The notes under the pieces: generated by a model
Database searches by the model: none
What the model was told of the DNA's origin: nothing
What the model saw: the letters and a program-made list of their open reading frames with translations, nothing else
Origin: Flavobacterium sp. W4I14
GTDB lineage: Bacteria > Bacteroidota > Bacteroidia > Sphingobacteriales > Sphingobacteriaceae
Assembly (NCBI GenBank): GCA_030817875.1
Contig: JAUSZU010000001.1
Span: forward strand, 4,092,001-4,156,000
Reading direction: 5' to 3'
DNA length: 64,000 nucleotides
Made by a program: the position numbers and the translations under genes
Part shown: piece by piece, positions 33,650 to 42,257 of the stretch
Layout: every line of letters starts with the position of its first letter
Numbering within the stretch: position 1 is the first letter of the stretch

Positions 33650-35239
33650 ATGATAAATAAAAACAACAGGAACAGTCGAGATGACAAGTCCAAACCAGGC
33701 AGTCGGAAAACAGAAGGCAGAAGTAGTTCGGCCGGGTCTGACAGAAGAAGATCAGACGACAAAGACAGCAAATTCAAAAAATCATCCGATTCTAAAGACG
33801 GCTTCAAACCTAGAAGCTCAGAGGGTAAAGATTTCAAATCAAAATCTTTTGGAGACAAAAAAGACTTCAGGCCAAGAACAGGAGACCGTAATTTTAAATC
33901 GAAAGATGGAGAATCAACAGGTTTCAAATTTGGAGACCGCGAGTTTAAATCAAAAGATAACAACTCAAAATCAGAAGACCGCAGTTTCAAGCCAAGAGAA
34001 GGTGGATCGAGAGATTACAAACCAAGAACTGGAGACCGTGATTTCAAATCGAGAGAGGGAGGATCAAGGGACTACAAGCCGAGAACAGGAGACAGAGATT
34101 TTAAACCAAGAGAAGGTGGTGCAAGAGATTATAAGCCAAGAACAGGAGAACGCGATTTCAAATCTAAGGATGGAGATTCGAAAGATTTTAAACCGAGAAC
34201 TGGCGACCGCGACTTTAAACCTAGAGAAGGCGGATCAAGAGATTACAAACAAAGAACTGGAGACCGTGATTTTAAGTCGAAAGATGGTGGACCAAGAGAT
34301 TTCAAACCGAGAGAAGGTGGCTATAAAGATTACAAATCAAGAGGCAAATCTGATGATTTCAAGCCAAGTGCTGGAAGTTCAAGAGATGTAAAACCTAGAG
34401 AGCCGAGAGAAGGCGATACCCGTCCGTTTAGAAAACGCGAGGATGCGCAGCCAAGAGATACAGAGTTTAACCGCCCAGAGCGCACTGTAATTGCCCAGGG
34501 CCGCAAAACAAATGAAGAAAAAGGCTTAATTCGCCTTAACAGATATATTTCAAATGCAGGTATCTGCTCTCGCCGTAAAGCTGATGAGCTAATTGCTGCC
34601 GGCATTATTACCGTAAACGGAGAAGCCGTTACCGAATTAGGGCATAAAGTTGATCCAGCGAAAGATTTAGTACGTTATAACGGCGAACTATTGAAACGCG
34701 AGAAAAAAGTTTACGTTTTATTAAACAAACCAAAAGATTACATCACCACTACAGACGATCCACAAGAACGCCGTACGGTAATGCAATTGGTTGACAAAGC
34801 GAGCCGTGAGCGTATTTACCCAGTTGGCCGTTTAGACCGTAATACAACAGGTTTATTGTTGATGACAAACGATGGTGATTTAGCAGATAAATTATCGCAT
34901 CCTAAAAACGGTATCACCAAAATTTACAATATTGAGCTGGATAAAGCTTTATCACAAGGCGATTTAAACAAAATTGCTTTTGGTTTAGAGCTCGAAGACG
35001 GATTGATTAAACCGGATAACATCTCTTACGTTGCTGGTGGAACCAAAAAAGAAATCGGCATCCAGATCCATAGCGGTAAAAACAGAATTGTTCGCCGTAT
35101 TTTCGAACACCTGGGCTACAATGTAGAAAAATTAGACCGTGTAGTATATGGTAATCTAACTAAGAAAGATCTACCTCGTGGTAGATGGCGTTATCTCGAA
35201 GATCATGAATTGATCCAGATTAAACATCTGATAAAATAA
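33650..35239 (+). CDS. RluB/RsuA-type pseudouridine synthase with long repetitive N-terminal tail
   Basis: The last 240 residues of 529 are a normal enzyme: an S4 RNA-binding domain (IRLNRYISNAGICSRRKADELI) and a pseudouridine synthase domain with the catalytic aspartate in YPVGRLDRNTTGLLL. It should modify 23S or 16S rRNA. The first ~285 residues are hydrophilic, rich in K, R, D, G and S, and made of imperfect 17-18 residue units such as GGSRDYKPRTGDRDFK, about eight times. Such tails are common in this family in Bacteroidota and are probably disordered and RNA-binding; that is inference. The terminator follows directly. Confidence 0.93.
   Translation: MINKNNRNSRDDKSKPGSRKTEGRSSSAGSDRRRSDDKDSKFKKSSDSKDGFKPRSSEGKDFKSKSFGDKKDFRPRTGDRNFKSKDGESTGFKFGDREFKSKDNNSKSEDRSFKPREGGSRDYKPRTGDRDFKSREGGSRDYKPRTGDRDFKPREGGARDYKPRTGERDFKSKDGDSKDFKPRTGDRDFKPREGGSRDYKQRTGDRDFKSKDGGPRDFKPREGGYKDYKSRGKSDDFKPSAGSSRDVKPREPREGDTRPFRKREDAQPRDTEFNRPERTVIAQGRKTNEEKGLIRLNRYISNAGICSRRKADELIAAGIITVNGEAVTELGHKVDPAKDLVRYNGELLKREKKVYVLLNKPKDYITTTDDPQERRTVMQLVDKASRERIYPVGRLDRNTTGLLLMTNDGDLADKLSHPKNGITKIYNIELDKALSQGDLNKIAFGLELEDGLIKPDNISYVAGGTKKEIGIQIHSGKNRIVRRIFEHLGYNVEKLDRVVYGNLTKKDLPRGRWRYLEDHELIQIKHLIK
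33950..34330. repeat. Coding repeat inside the pseudouridine synthase tail
   Basis: Units of 51-54 bases encode GDRDFKxREGGxRDYKPRT-type segments. The units vary mainly at codon third positions, which points to selection on the protein. Other frames remain open by chance of composition. Confidence 0.7.
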
Positions 35240-35244
35240 TATGT

Positions 35245-35272
35245 AAAAGGCAACCAATGGTTGCCTTTTTTT
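35245..35272 (+). terminator. Terminator of the pseudouridine synthase gene
   Basis: AAAAGGCAACCA pairs with TGGTTGCCTTTT and is followed by more T. It begins six bases after the stop codon. Confidence 0.88.
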
Positions 35273-35284
35273 GTTGCTTTAAAA

Positions 35285-35670
35285 AAAGATGTTATCCTGA
35301 GCAATCAATTTTTTCAGAAAAACAATTGGAGTGGATATGACAGCGCACGATGTATCGCCATTCCCAACTTGATTGGGAACCACGCAGTGCTCATGAATGC
35401 CTTCTAAGAGAAGAAAGCCTATGAATAATCGTAATGCCTTGGCAGGTTTATAGGCTGCATTAAGATTCCCGCCTGCGCGGGAAAGACGACCGTTCTTAGG
35501 AATCCATCAATGGTAATATAGTTCAATTTGAAGATAGCCCAACATTATTGCACCTCAATTGCAAATTACATTTTACGATTCCAAAGTAAATTAAGAACGA
35601 CGAAGACGGTTTATCAAATGGAAATTAATTTCCGTGCTCTTCCGTGCCTCCGTGGCTAATTACATTTTAA
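35285..35670. repeat. Gene-free stretch with several dispersed repeats
   Basis: 35289-35350 begins TTATCCTGAGCAATC and holds AACAATTGGAGTGG, a degenerate copy of the 12493 type. 35465-35491 reads TTCCCGCCTGCGCGGGAA, a perfect palindrome, followed by AGACGACC. 35635-35662 has the GTGCCTCCGTGGC motif. No gene is seen. Confidence 0.5.
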
Positions 35671-35704
35671 TTCCCCATATTTGTTAAAATCAATATCTTT
35701 TTCC

Positions 35705-36814
35705 ATGAAAAAAATTAGTTCAGTATTTATACTTTCTATACTATCAACGCTAACATTTGCGCAAAAAACCAATTACAACCTTATTGTTGGCACCTATACC
35801 GCACCTGGAAAAAGCGAAGGAATCTATACTTACAACTTTAATACTTCAACTGCAGCTTCAACGGTAAAAAGCATCACAAAAAATACAGCCAACCCAAGTT
35901 ATCTGGCTGTTTCTCCAGATCAGAAATTTGTTTATGTAGTTAATGAAACCGGAGCCACCAGCACAGTAAGCGCTTTTAAATACAACGCAACAACAGGTGC
36001 TTTAACTTTTTTAAATAAGGTAGACAGCCATGGTGCCGATCCTTGTTTTATTACCGTTGATACCAAAAATGTTGTTGTGGCCAATTATAGCGGAGGCAGC
36101 TTAGCGGTATTCGCACGCAAGGCTGATGGCGCCTTAACAGATGCTTTGCAAGTGATTAAACATACCGGAAAAAGCATTGATCCTAAAGGCAGGCAAGAAA
36201 GTGCACATGTGCATATGGTTAAATTTACACCAGATCACAAATATCTAATCGTTAATGATCTGGGTGAAGACCAAACTTACATTTACAACTATACCCCTAC
36301 CTCAAAAGAAAAAATATTAACCGTTAAGTCGGTAATTAAAACCAATGCAGGCACTGGTCCGAGGCATATCACTTTTAGTCCAAATGGGAAATTTGCTTAT
36401 TTAGCGCACGAATTTAATGGCAGCATAACCGTTTTCGCCTATTCGAATGGAAGTTTAACCAAAATCCAGGTAATCGGTACTACGCCAAAAGATTTTACGG
36501 GAAAAATTGATGGTGCCGACATCCATGTTTCGGCTGATGGAAAATTTCTTTACGAAACCAACCGTGGAGATGCCAATAGCATTTCTGCCTTTTCAATTCT
36601 GCCTACCGGAAGGTTGAAATTCATCGAAACAGTAAGCACACTCGGCAAAGGACCAAGAAACTTCACGATTGATCCGACTGGAAAATTTCTATTGATCGGC
36701 CATCAATACACGAACAACATCGTTATTTTTAACCGAAATAAAACTACTGGCAGATTAACCGATAGCGGTAAACGCATTGATGTTGGCGCACCAGTTTGTT
36801 TAGTTTTTAATTAA
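35705..36814 (+). CDS. Secreted lactonase-family beta-propeller protein
   Basis: The 369-residue protein has a signal peptide (MKKISSVFILSILSTLTFAQ) followed by a seven-bladed propeller of the 6-phosphogluconolactonase (YbhE/Pgl) type: YNLIVGTYTAPGKSEGIYTY, NPSYLAVSPDQKFVYVVNE, GTGPRHITFSPNGKFAYLAHE and GKGPRNFTIDPTGKFLLIGHQ. Because it is exported, the substrate is probably not cytosolic phosphogluconolactone; other lactones are possible. An upstream ATG at 35681 would bury the signal peptide and is less likely. Two short genes follow closely in the same direction. Confidence 0.9.
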   Translation: MKKISSVFILSILSTLTFAQKTNYNLIVGTYTAPGKSEGIYTYNFNTSTAASTVKSITKNTANPSYLAVSPDQKFVYVVNETGATSTVSAFKYNATTGALTFLNKVDSHGADPCFITVDTKNVVVANYSGGSLAVFARKADGALTDALQVIKHTGKSIDPKGRQESAHVHMVKFTPDHKYLIVNDLGEDQTYIYNYTPTSKEKILTVKSVIKTNAGTGPRHITFSPNGKFAYLAHEFNGSITVFAYSNGSLTKIQVIGTTPKDFTGKIDGADIHVSADGKFLYETNRGDANSISAFSILPTGRLKFIETVSTLGKGPRNFTIDPTGKFLLIGHQYTNNIVIFNRNKTTGRLTDSGKRIDVGAPVCLVFN

Positions 36815-36832
36815 TCACCTAAAATCAAGCCA

Positions 36833-37327
36833 ATGGAAAACTTCGATTGGACCAAATTCACCATCAAGATTGCTGTTAAAGCGAAACTTGAGGACATGTA
36901 CAATGCCTGGACAAAAGCCAGCGAAATTGAGAAATGGTTTTTAAGCGAGGCGGAATTCTCTGACGAGAACAACGTATTGCTCAACAAAACACAAAACGTA
37001 TTGAAAGGCGATAAATACAAATGGATCTGGTATTTGTATGATGATATTGAAAAAGGGAGCATAACCGAAGCCAATGGCAAAGATGAGCTTCAATTTACTT
37101 TTGCAGGCCAATGTTTGGTTGATATTAAACTCAAAGAAGAGTTTGAATACGTAATTGTGGAGTTGACGCAAAAGCACATCCCTTTAGACGATAATTCAAA
37201 AAGAAACATTCGTTTAGGTTGTCATAATGGCTGGAGTTTTTATTTGGTTAATTTAAAATCTGTTTACGAAGGTGGTTTGGACTTAAGAAATAAGGATAAC
37301 CGCTTTAAACCAATGTTGAATAATTGA
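36833..37327 (+). CDS. SRPBCC (AHSA1-like) domain protein
   Basis: The 164-residue cytosolic protein has the START/SRPBCC pattern: FTIKIAVKAKLEDMYNAWTKASEIEKWFLSEAEF at the start and NGWSFYLVNLKSVYEGG near the end. Such proteins have a hydrophobic pocket that binds a small ligand or assists a partner protein. It begins 18 bases after the lactonase gene and ends four bases before the PhyH gene, so the three form an operon. Confidence 0.88.
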   Translation: MENFDWTKFTIKIAVKAKLEDMYNAWTKASEIEKWFLSEAEFSDENNVLLNKTQNVLKGDKYKWIWYLYDDIEKGSITEANGKDELQFTFAGQCLVDIKLKEEFEYVIVELTQKHIPLDDNSKRNIRLGCHNGWSFYLVNLKSVYEGGLDLRNKDNRFKPMLNN

Positions 37328-37331
37328 GGTG

Positions 37332-38063
37332 ATGGATTTAGTGGTTAAGGAAAGAGAAATTCAGGAATTAGGATTTTCGGTGGTAGATAATGTATTTACA
37401 GATCAGGAAGTCGAAGATATCCTCGCAGCGATTAACAGGACAGATTCTACAAAAGAAACCTTTAGAAAATCAGACGATCTTTTTGCGATACGTCAATTTT
37501 TAAAAGAAGTTCCAGAAACAATCCATCTTATTTTCAATCACAAACTCAAACACATCGTAAAAGAGGTTTTTGGTGAAGACTATTTTCTTGTCAAATCGAT
37601 CTATTTCGACAAACCCGAAACTTCAAATTGGTTTGTTTCCTATCATCAGGATTTAACGATTTCAGTTAACCAGAAAGTAGAAATAGCTGGTTTTGGGCCT
37701 TACACTAATAAACATAATCAGTTTGCCGTTCAACCGCCACTTAATATCCTCGAAAACAATTTCACCATCCGCATTCATCTCGACGATACCAACGAGAAGA
37801 ACGGCGCATTAAAAGTAATTGCCAATTCGCACAGCAAAGGCATTTACCGCCCCGAAACCATAAACTGGAATTTCGAGAAAGAAATAAGCTGCAATGTAGC
37901 AAGAGGCGGCCTGATGATCATGAAACCGCTGCTGCTCCATAGTTCGAGCAGAACAAGCAACAATAAAAAAAGAAGGGTAATTCATTTAGAGTTTAGTAAT
38001 CAGACTTTGCCCAAAGAACTGCAATGGTCAGAACATCTTGATTTTGATCGCACATCATCCTGA
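37332..38063 (+). CDS. Phytanoyl-CoA dioxygenase (PhyH) family protein
   Basis: The 243-residue protein belongs to the Fe(II)/2-oxoglutarate oxygenases of the PhyH type: iron ligands fit the H and D of the SYHQDLTI segment and the late histidine in KPLLLHSSSRTSN, with an arginine nearby for 2-oxoglutarate. Substrate unknown. An in-frame GTG one codon upstream (37329) is an alternative start. It is the last gene of a three-gene operon. Confidence 0.85.
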   Translation: MDLVVKEREIQELGFSVVDNVFTDQEVEDILAAINRTDSTKETFRKSDDLFAIRQFLKEVPETIHLIFNHKLKHIVKEVFGEDYFLVKSIYFDKPETSNWFVSYHQDLTISVNQKVEIAGFGPYTNKHNQFAVQPPLNILENNFTIRIHLDDTNEKNGALKVIANSHSKGIYRPETINWNFEKEISCNVARGGLMIMKPLLLHSSSRTSNNKKRRVIHLEFSNQTLPKELQWSEHLDFDRTSS

Positions 38064-38103
38064 GCGTTCAGTTTTAGAAAAAACAAGAGACCTGGGATGA
38101 CAG
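38050..38103. repeat. Degenerate dispersed repeat
   Basis: TCATCCTGAGCG at the left and GACCTGGGATGACAG at the right; it overlaps the end of the PhyH gene. Similar to 35289 and 12493. Confidence 0.4.
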
Positions 38104-38112
38104 ATTAAGATA

Positions 38113-38248
38113 AATCTTCATTTCGACCGCAGTGTTCCAAAGGAACTCCTTCGGAGAAGAATCCGAAGGCTCTGCGAAGCAAAATCTTTTAAATTAACTG
38201 GATTCAAAGATCTCTCCATTCCGTTGCACTCCAGTCGAGATGACGACC
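38113..38248. repeat. Two adjacent copies of a dispersed palindrome
   Basis: 38113-38190 reads CTTCATTTCGACCGCAGTG, then GGAACTCCTTCGGAG; 38208-38248 reads AGATCTCTCCATTCCGTTG, then CCAGTCGAGATGACGAC. They are opposite orientations of the family at 16317. The layout is the same as at 61430-61535. Confidence 0.65.
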
Positions 38249-38336
38249 GTTCTACTGAAACGTATCAATGGCAGGTTAGCTAAAATAGCACCAAATGATA
38301 TAGAAAACCAATATTATCAGCTATTAAGGAATAAAT

Positions 38337-38371
38337 AAAAATGGCCCCGATTTTCATTGGGGCCATTCAAA
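38337..38371 (-). terminator. Terminator of the DnaJ-KTSC gene
   Basis: On the minus strand ATGGCCCC, a ten-base loop, GGGGCCAT and TTTTTAT. It lies 23 bases after the stop. Confidence 0.85.
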
Positions 38372-38388
38372 TATTATATTATCGCTTA

Positions 38389-38835
38389 TTATGCCGGTTC
38401 TGCAACTCTGGCTACATTGCGATATGGGAATTCATTAAAGATATGTCTGCGGGCAAAACGGCCTGGCGAATCGGCGTTAACCAATTTCACGTAGATTGCT
38501 TTTGGCACATCAAAATATTCGTAAGCGCTTCCATCAAAAAACTGGATATTTAAAACCTGTTGTTTGTATTCGAAATCCTGAATATTCGATAATGTTGTCG
38601 TTTGCGTGTACGTTTCGATATTCTGTTCGCGTGTTTCTGGCGCAATACTTACCAGGAAATGGTAAGCTTCGATAATTTCTTTACTTCTAGCTTCTGCATC
38701 TAATTTCTCTTCTTCCTGCTGAAATTTATCAGGGTGACAATCTTTCATCAATGTACGGTACACAGATTTAAGCTCTTTTAACTCAGCATTTTTATCAACA
38801 CTCAAAAGCTTTCTGTAATCAACTATTTTCTTCAT
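38389..38835 (-). CDS. J-domain protein with C-terminal KTSC domain
   Basis: The 148-residue protein starts MKKIVDYRKLLSVDKNAELKELKSVYRTLMKDCHPDKF, a J domain with the HPD motif that stimulates DnaK. The end, QFFDGSAYEYFDVPKAIYVKLVNADSPGRFARRHI, is a KTSC domain, a small module with a proposed nucleic-acid link. The frame reaches 38910 but the -7 element at 38908-38915 lies at that point, so the inner ATG is the start. It is monocistronic and ends in a strong terminator. Confidence 0.9.
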   Translation of the reverse strand: MKKIVDYRKLLSVDKNAELKELKSVYRTLMKDCHPDKFQQEEEKLDAEARSKEIIEAYHFLVSIAPETREQNIETYTQTTTLSNIQDFEYKQQVLNIQFFDGSAYEYFDVPKAIYVKLVNADSPGRFARRHIFNEFPYRNVARVAEPA

Positions 38836-38907
38836 TTGGGATAACCTCTTTTTTAATTTTGTCGAAATGATTTTAAGGAACTTTATCTGCAAAACCGTTT
38901 CAAGCCG

Positions 38908-38915
38908 CAAAGATA
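38908..38915 (-). promoter_or_regulatory. -7 element of the DnaJ-KTSC gene
   Basis: Minus-strand TATCTTTG; predicted leader about 70 bases. No -33 box at the normal distance. Confidence 0.5.
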
Positions 38916-39093
38916 CGATTTATAATCATTTGATTTTGAGAAAGTTTACTTTTATTAAATATTGCTGATAAGAATCATCAACTAACGAGTCCTTCTGTAT
39001 CTTACTTAAGTTTTTTAACAACAGATGCACACGGATTTATCATCTGTGTGCATCCTTTTATCTGTGGTTAAATATAACGTGAGACTTAAATTG

Positions 39094-40236
39094 TTAATAT
39101 TTAGCCTGTAATGAATTTTCGATTACTTCCTTATAATAGTTAACATAAATAGGAAGGATCTTTTTCAGGTCAAAATCTTGTGCCCTTGCAAAAGCATTTT
39201 CTTTGAAACGATTCAGGGTTTCATCATCCTTTAATATTTCAATGGCATGGGCTGCCATCGCATCTACATCTCCAACATTGCTCATGTAGCCACAAAATCC
39301 GTCAACATTAAGTTCAGGTAAACCACCCGCATTTGTAGTAATTGCCGGTACTTTACAAGCCATTGCCTCCAACGCAGCCAAACCGAAGCTTTCTGATTCT
39401 GATGGCATTAAGAAAAGATCTGAAACCGATAGGATTTCTTCTACCGCATCTTGCTTACCTAAAAACCTTACATTTTCGCAAATATTCAACGATCTGCAAA
39501 GCTGCTCATCATAAGCACGCTCGGGCCCATCGCCTACCATTAATAATTTTGACGGAATAACCGCCTGTACTTTTTCGAAAATCCTAATCACATCAGCCGT
39601 ACGTTTTACTTTCCTGAAATTACTGGTGTGGATTAAAATCCTTTCGTTATTTGGCGCGATCGCTTTTTTGAAGTGACCTTTTGCCTGCAAACTGAAGCGC
39701 GAAAAATCTATAAAATTTGGGATTACCTTAATTTCTTTCGTAATCTCGAAATGGTTATAGGTATCTTCTTTTAAATCTTCCGACACTGTAGTTACACCAT
39801 CGCTTTGATTAATAGAAAAGGTAACCACAGGCTTATAAGTTGGATCTTTACCCACTAAAGTAATATCGGTACCGTGCAAGGTAGTTACCACCGGAATATG
39901 AATGCCATAACTTGCCAAAATCTGTTTCGCCATAAAAGCAGCAGAAGCATGTGGAATGGCATAATGAACGTGTAATACATCCAATTGTTCAAAACGGACA
40001 ACATCTACCAGTTTGCTGGCCAGGGCCGATTCGTATGGAGCATAATCAAAAAGTGGATAATCTCTTACCGAAACCTCGTGATAAAACAAGTTGGCAGAAA
40101 AGAAATCGAGCCTGGCAGGCTGACTATAAGTAATAAAGTGAACCTGATGTCCCTCGTTAGCAAGTGCTTTACCAAGTTCTGTTGCAACTACTCCACTACC
40201 ACCAAAAGTGGGGTAGCAAACAATTCCTATCTTCAT
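39094..40236 (-). CDS. bshA: N-acetyl-alpha-D-glucosaminyl L-malate synthase
   Basis: The 380-residue GT4 glycosyltransferase joins UDP-GlcNAc and L-malate, the first step in bacillithiol synthesis. The N-terminus MKIGIVCYPTFGGSGVVATELG and LHVHYAIPHASAAFMAKQIL are hallmarks of BshA; the donor site is in LMPSESESFGLAALEAMACK with the EX7E-type motif. The later bsh genes are not visible here. It is monocistronic, with a -7 element at 40259-40266. Confidence 0.95.
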   Translation of the reverse strand: MKIGIVCYPTFGGSGVVATELGKALANEGHQVHFITYSQPARLDFFSANLFYHEVSVRDYPLFDYAPYESALASKLVDVVRFEQLDVLHVHYAIPHASAAFMAKQILASYGIHIPVVTTLHGTDITLVGKDPTYKPVVTFSINQSDGVTTVSEDLKEDTYNHFEITKEIKVIPNFIDFSRFSLQAKGHFKKAIAPNNERILIHTSNFRKVKRTADVIRIFEKVQAVIPSKLLMVGDGPERAYDEQLCRSLNICENVRFLGKQDAVEEILSVSDLFLMPSESESFGLAALEAMACKVPAITTNAGGLPELNVDGFCGYMSNVGDVDAMAAHAIEILKDDETLNRFKENAFARAQDFDLKKILPIYVNYYKEVIENSLQAKY

Positions 40237-40258
40237 TGTATATGTATTGTTGTTATCG

Positions 40259-40266
40259 CAAATGTA
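40259..40266 (-). promoter_or_regulatory. -7 element of bshA
   Basis: Minus-strand TACATTTG, 22 bases before the ATG. No -33 box is seen at 19-21 bases. Confidence 0.5.
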
Positions 40267-40371
40267 CCCGATTTTAATCTATAATGCGTGTCGGCCTATT
40301 GCAATAAAAAAGACGAGATATTGAGTAGAGATTTTATACGTGATTGGAAGAAAATTATTGCACTCAAATTA

Positions 40372-40860
40372 TTATTTGAGATTTCGCATTTCTTCTTTTA
40401 TTACAAGGAAAAGTTCGTTAGGCCTTTGGGTACCAATAAAATATTCCAAGCCATCGCGATCGGTTAAAACAACCGCATCTTTACCCGATGAATAAAAACG
40501 GATCGTACCTTTTGTGTGCAGGTTGTAAACCGGATTATTGAAAAAATAACGACTATAAGTTGCCTTACGAACATCAACAATACTGTTCAGGTCTATCTTA
40601 ACACGTTTCGTTGTCCAAAGACCATCCAAAATCATACTGCCATTATCTACTACAATTTTGTACTGGATAAGAAAAAGCAAAAGCATCGAAACACCTATGA
40701 TCCCGAAGCCTACAACAAGAAACAAATCTTGCGTATTGTCACGATCGCGCTCGTAAACGTAGGCTGCAAAACAAAACGCAGCCATAATGAGCCTAATGAA
40801 AATACGAACATAATCACGGCCGATGTACTGTTTTTCGATATAGGCGTATTTGCTTTCCAC
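40372..40860 (-). CDS. Membrane protein with PH-like domain
   Basis: The 162-residue protein has two membrane spans (RIFIRLIMAAFCFAAYVY and LFLVVGFGIIGVSMLLLFLI) and a C-terminal soluble part with KIVVDNGSMILDGLWTTKRVKIDLNSIVDVRKATY, which looks like a bacterial PH-type domain. Function unknown. The gene begins directly after the tilS stop with no spacer, so it is co-transcribed with tilS. Confidence 0.75.
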   Translation of the reverse strand: MESKYAYIEKQYIGRDYVRIFIRLIMAAFCFAAYVYERDRDNTQDLFLVVGFGIIGVSMLLLFLIQYKIVVDNGSMILDGLWTTKRVKIDLNSIVDVRKATYSRYFFNNPVYNLHTKGTIRFYSSGKDAVVLTDRDGLEYFIGTQRPNELFLVIKEEMRNLK

Positions 40861-42192
40861 TTATTTAATTTTGAGTTCGAATATAGCAACTTTTTTTGTT
40901 GCTGTAGTTAATTTATATCGGTTATCCTGCCGCATACCTGCAATCCAAACAATTTCACCATTGCCGTTAACCAAAATCGGTGTAATGCTTTTCAAATGCA
41001 GGGGAACTTTCTCGTCGATAAAATAATCGCTCACTTTTTTAGGATTACGCATACCCAACGGAATAAATCTATCTCCATTTTGCCAATTCCTCAACACTAA
41101 AGGGAAAATTAATTTATCAGCGTTTACAAACGCTTTATTCGAATTAATTTCGAATTTCACTTCATCTGTAAACCTCAACGAAATTTCATCATTAGCAAAA
41201 GCAATGTTTTCAGTAGTTGGGTGTATAAACTGATTAGTGGTAACCGATATATTTTTTTCAACAATAACCAGATCATTTCTATTGATAATGGCCTGATGTG
41301 TGGCGCTAAAAAAATGTGTACCACTTAAAGCCCTTAAACTGTCTAAAATTTCCTGCACTACATTTTCGCCAAAATTAAAAGGTTTAAGTAACTCGTAAAG
41401 CAAGAGCTTTTGCGGGTTTAATTTCGAAACCTCTTCTAAAGGAATATAAATGCCATCATTCCTTTTATTTAAGATTTTATTTGCAAGCTTCTGGACCTGG
41501 ATATTTAAAAAAGTCTCCAATTCAGCAAATCGTGAGATATTTTCGGCAAATGTTTTTTCGAGGTTAGGGTTAATCTCCTGCAGATGCGGCACTACCTGTA
41601 ACCTGATTTTATTACGTGTATAATTTGTACTTGCGTTCGAGCTATCTTCTACAAAATCAATGTTATTTGCCCTTACCATTTCATCAATCTGCTGTCGGTT
41701 TAAAAAGAGCAAGGGTCTGATCAGTAAATCACGTTTAGGTAAAATGCCATGCAATCCGCTTATGCCTGTACCACGGGTAAGGTTAATGAGTATGGTTTCT
41801 ACCGCATCGTTTTGGTGTTGGGCCAGGGCTATATAATCGTAACCTTCTTTATGCCTAATTTCTTCAAACCAGTTATAACGCAGATCGCGTGCTGCCATCT
41901 GGGTAGAAATTTTATTTTCGGCCGCATATTTTTTGGTATCAAAATGCGTTATATAAAAAGGTAATTCTAAATTTTTGGCCATTAGTGCAACAAAACTTTC
42001 ATCACGTTGCGCCTCATCAGCCCGTAAATTAAAATTACAATGTGCTACACCAATATCAATGTCTATTGCTTTAAACAAATGCAACATTAATACCGAGTCT
42101 TTTCCCCCACTTACAGCCAAAAGGATCTTGTTAGCCCGAACAAACAGCTGGTGCTGTTCAATAAAATCCTGAAATTGTTTTACGGGTAACAT
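40861..42192 (-). CDS. tilS: tRNA(Ile)-lysidine synthetase
   Basis: The 443-residue enzyme attaches lysine to C34 of the AUA-reading tRNA-Ile. The PP-loop ATP site LLAVSGGKDS covers residues 24-33; RGTGISGLHG and NYTRNKIR are further family motifs, and the C-terminal domain ends KKVAIFELKIK. The ATG is exactly four bases after a TATTTTTG element. The divergent OstA-like gene shares the 65-base spacer, which contains a perfect 16-base palindrome. Confidence 0.95.
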   Translation of the reverse strand: MLPVKQFQDFIEQHQLFVRANKILLAVSGGKDSVLMLHLFKAIDIDIGVAHCNFNLRADEAQRDESFVALMAKNLELPFYITHFDTKKYAAENKISTQMAARDLRYNWFEEIRHKEGYDYIALAQHQNDAVETILINLTRGTGISGLHGILPKRDLLIRPLLFLNRQQIDEMVRANNIDFVEDSSNASTNYTRNKIRLQVVPHLQEINPNLEKTFAENISRFAELETFLNIQVQKLANKILNKRNDGIYIPLEEVSKLNPQKLLLYELLKPFNFGENVVQEILDSLRALSGTHFFSATHQAIINRNDLVIVEKNISVTTNQFIHPTTENIAFANDEISLRFTDEVKFEINSNKAFVNADKLIFPLVLRNWQNGDRFIPLGMRNPKKVSDYFIDEKVPLHLKSITPILVNGNGEIVWIAGMRQDNRYKLTTATKKVAIFELKIK

Positions 42193-42196
42193 CCAT

Positions 42197-42204
42197 CAAA
42201 AATA
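42197..42204 (-). promoter_or_regulatory. -7 element four bases before the tilS start
   Basis: Minus-strand TATTTTTG, then ATGG, then the ATG at 42192. Leaderless geometry. No -33 TTTG; the palindrome at 42222-42237 takes that place. Confidence 0.55.
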
Positions 42205-42221
42205 TTTAATTTTAACTGGTA

Positions 42222-42237
42222 TTCCGAACGTTCGGAA
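42222..42237. promoter_or_regulatory. Perfect palindrome, candidate operator
   Basis: TTCCGAACGTTCGGAA reads the same on both strands. It lies between the two divergent -7 elements, 8 bases from that of the OstA-like gene and 17 from that of tilS, where -33 boxes would be expected. The shape suits a dimeric TetR-like or other regulator; the protein is unknown. Confidence 0.6.
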
Positions 42238-42245
42238 CAAAAAAC

Positions 42246-42253
42246 TAACTTTG
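42246..42253 (+). promoter_or_regulatory. -7 element four bases before the OstA-like start
   Basis: TAACTTTG, then TAGT, then the GTG start at 42258. Leaderless geometry. Confidence 0.55.
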
Positions 42254-42257
42254 TAGT

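Noticed and set aside
33637..34391. Alternative frames on both strands across the pseudouridine synthase tail
   Set aside because: They are open only because the coding repeat lacks stops in other frames; the RluB-type frame is the conserved one.
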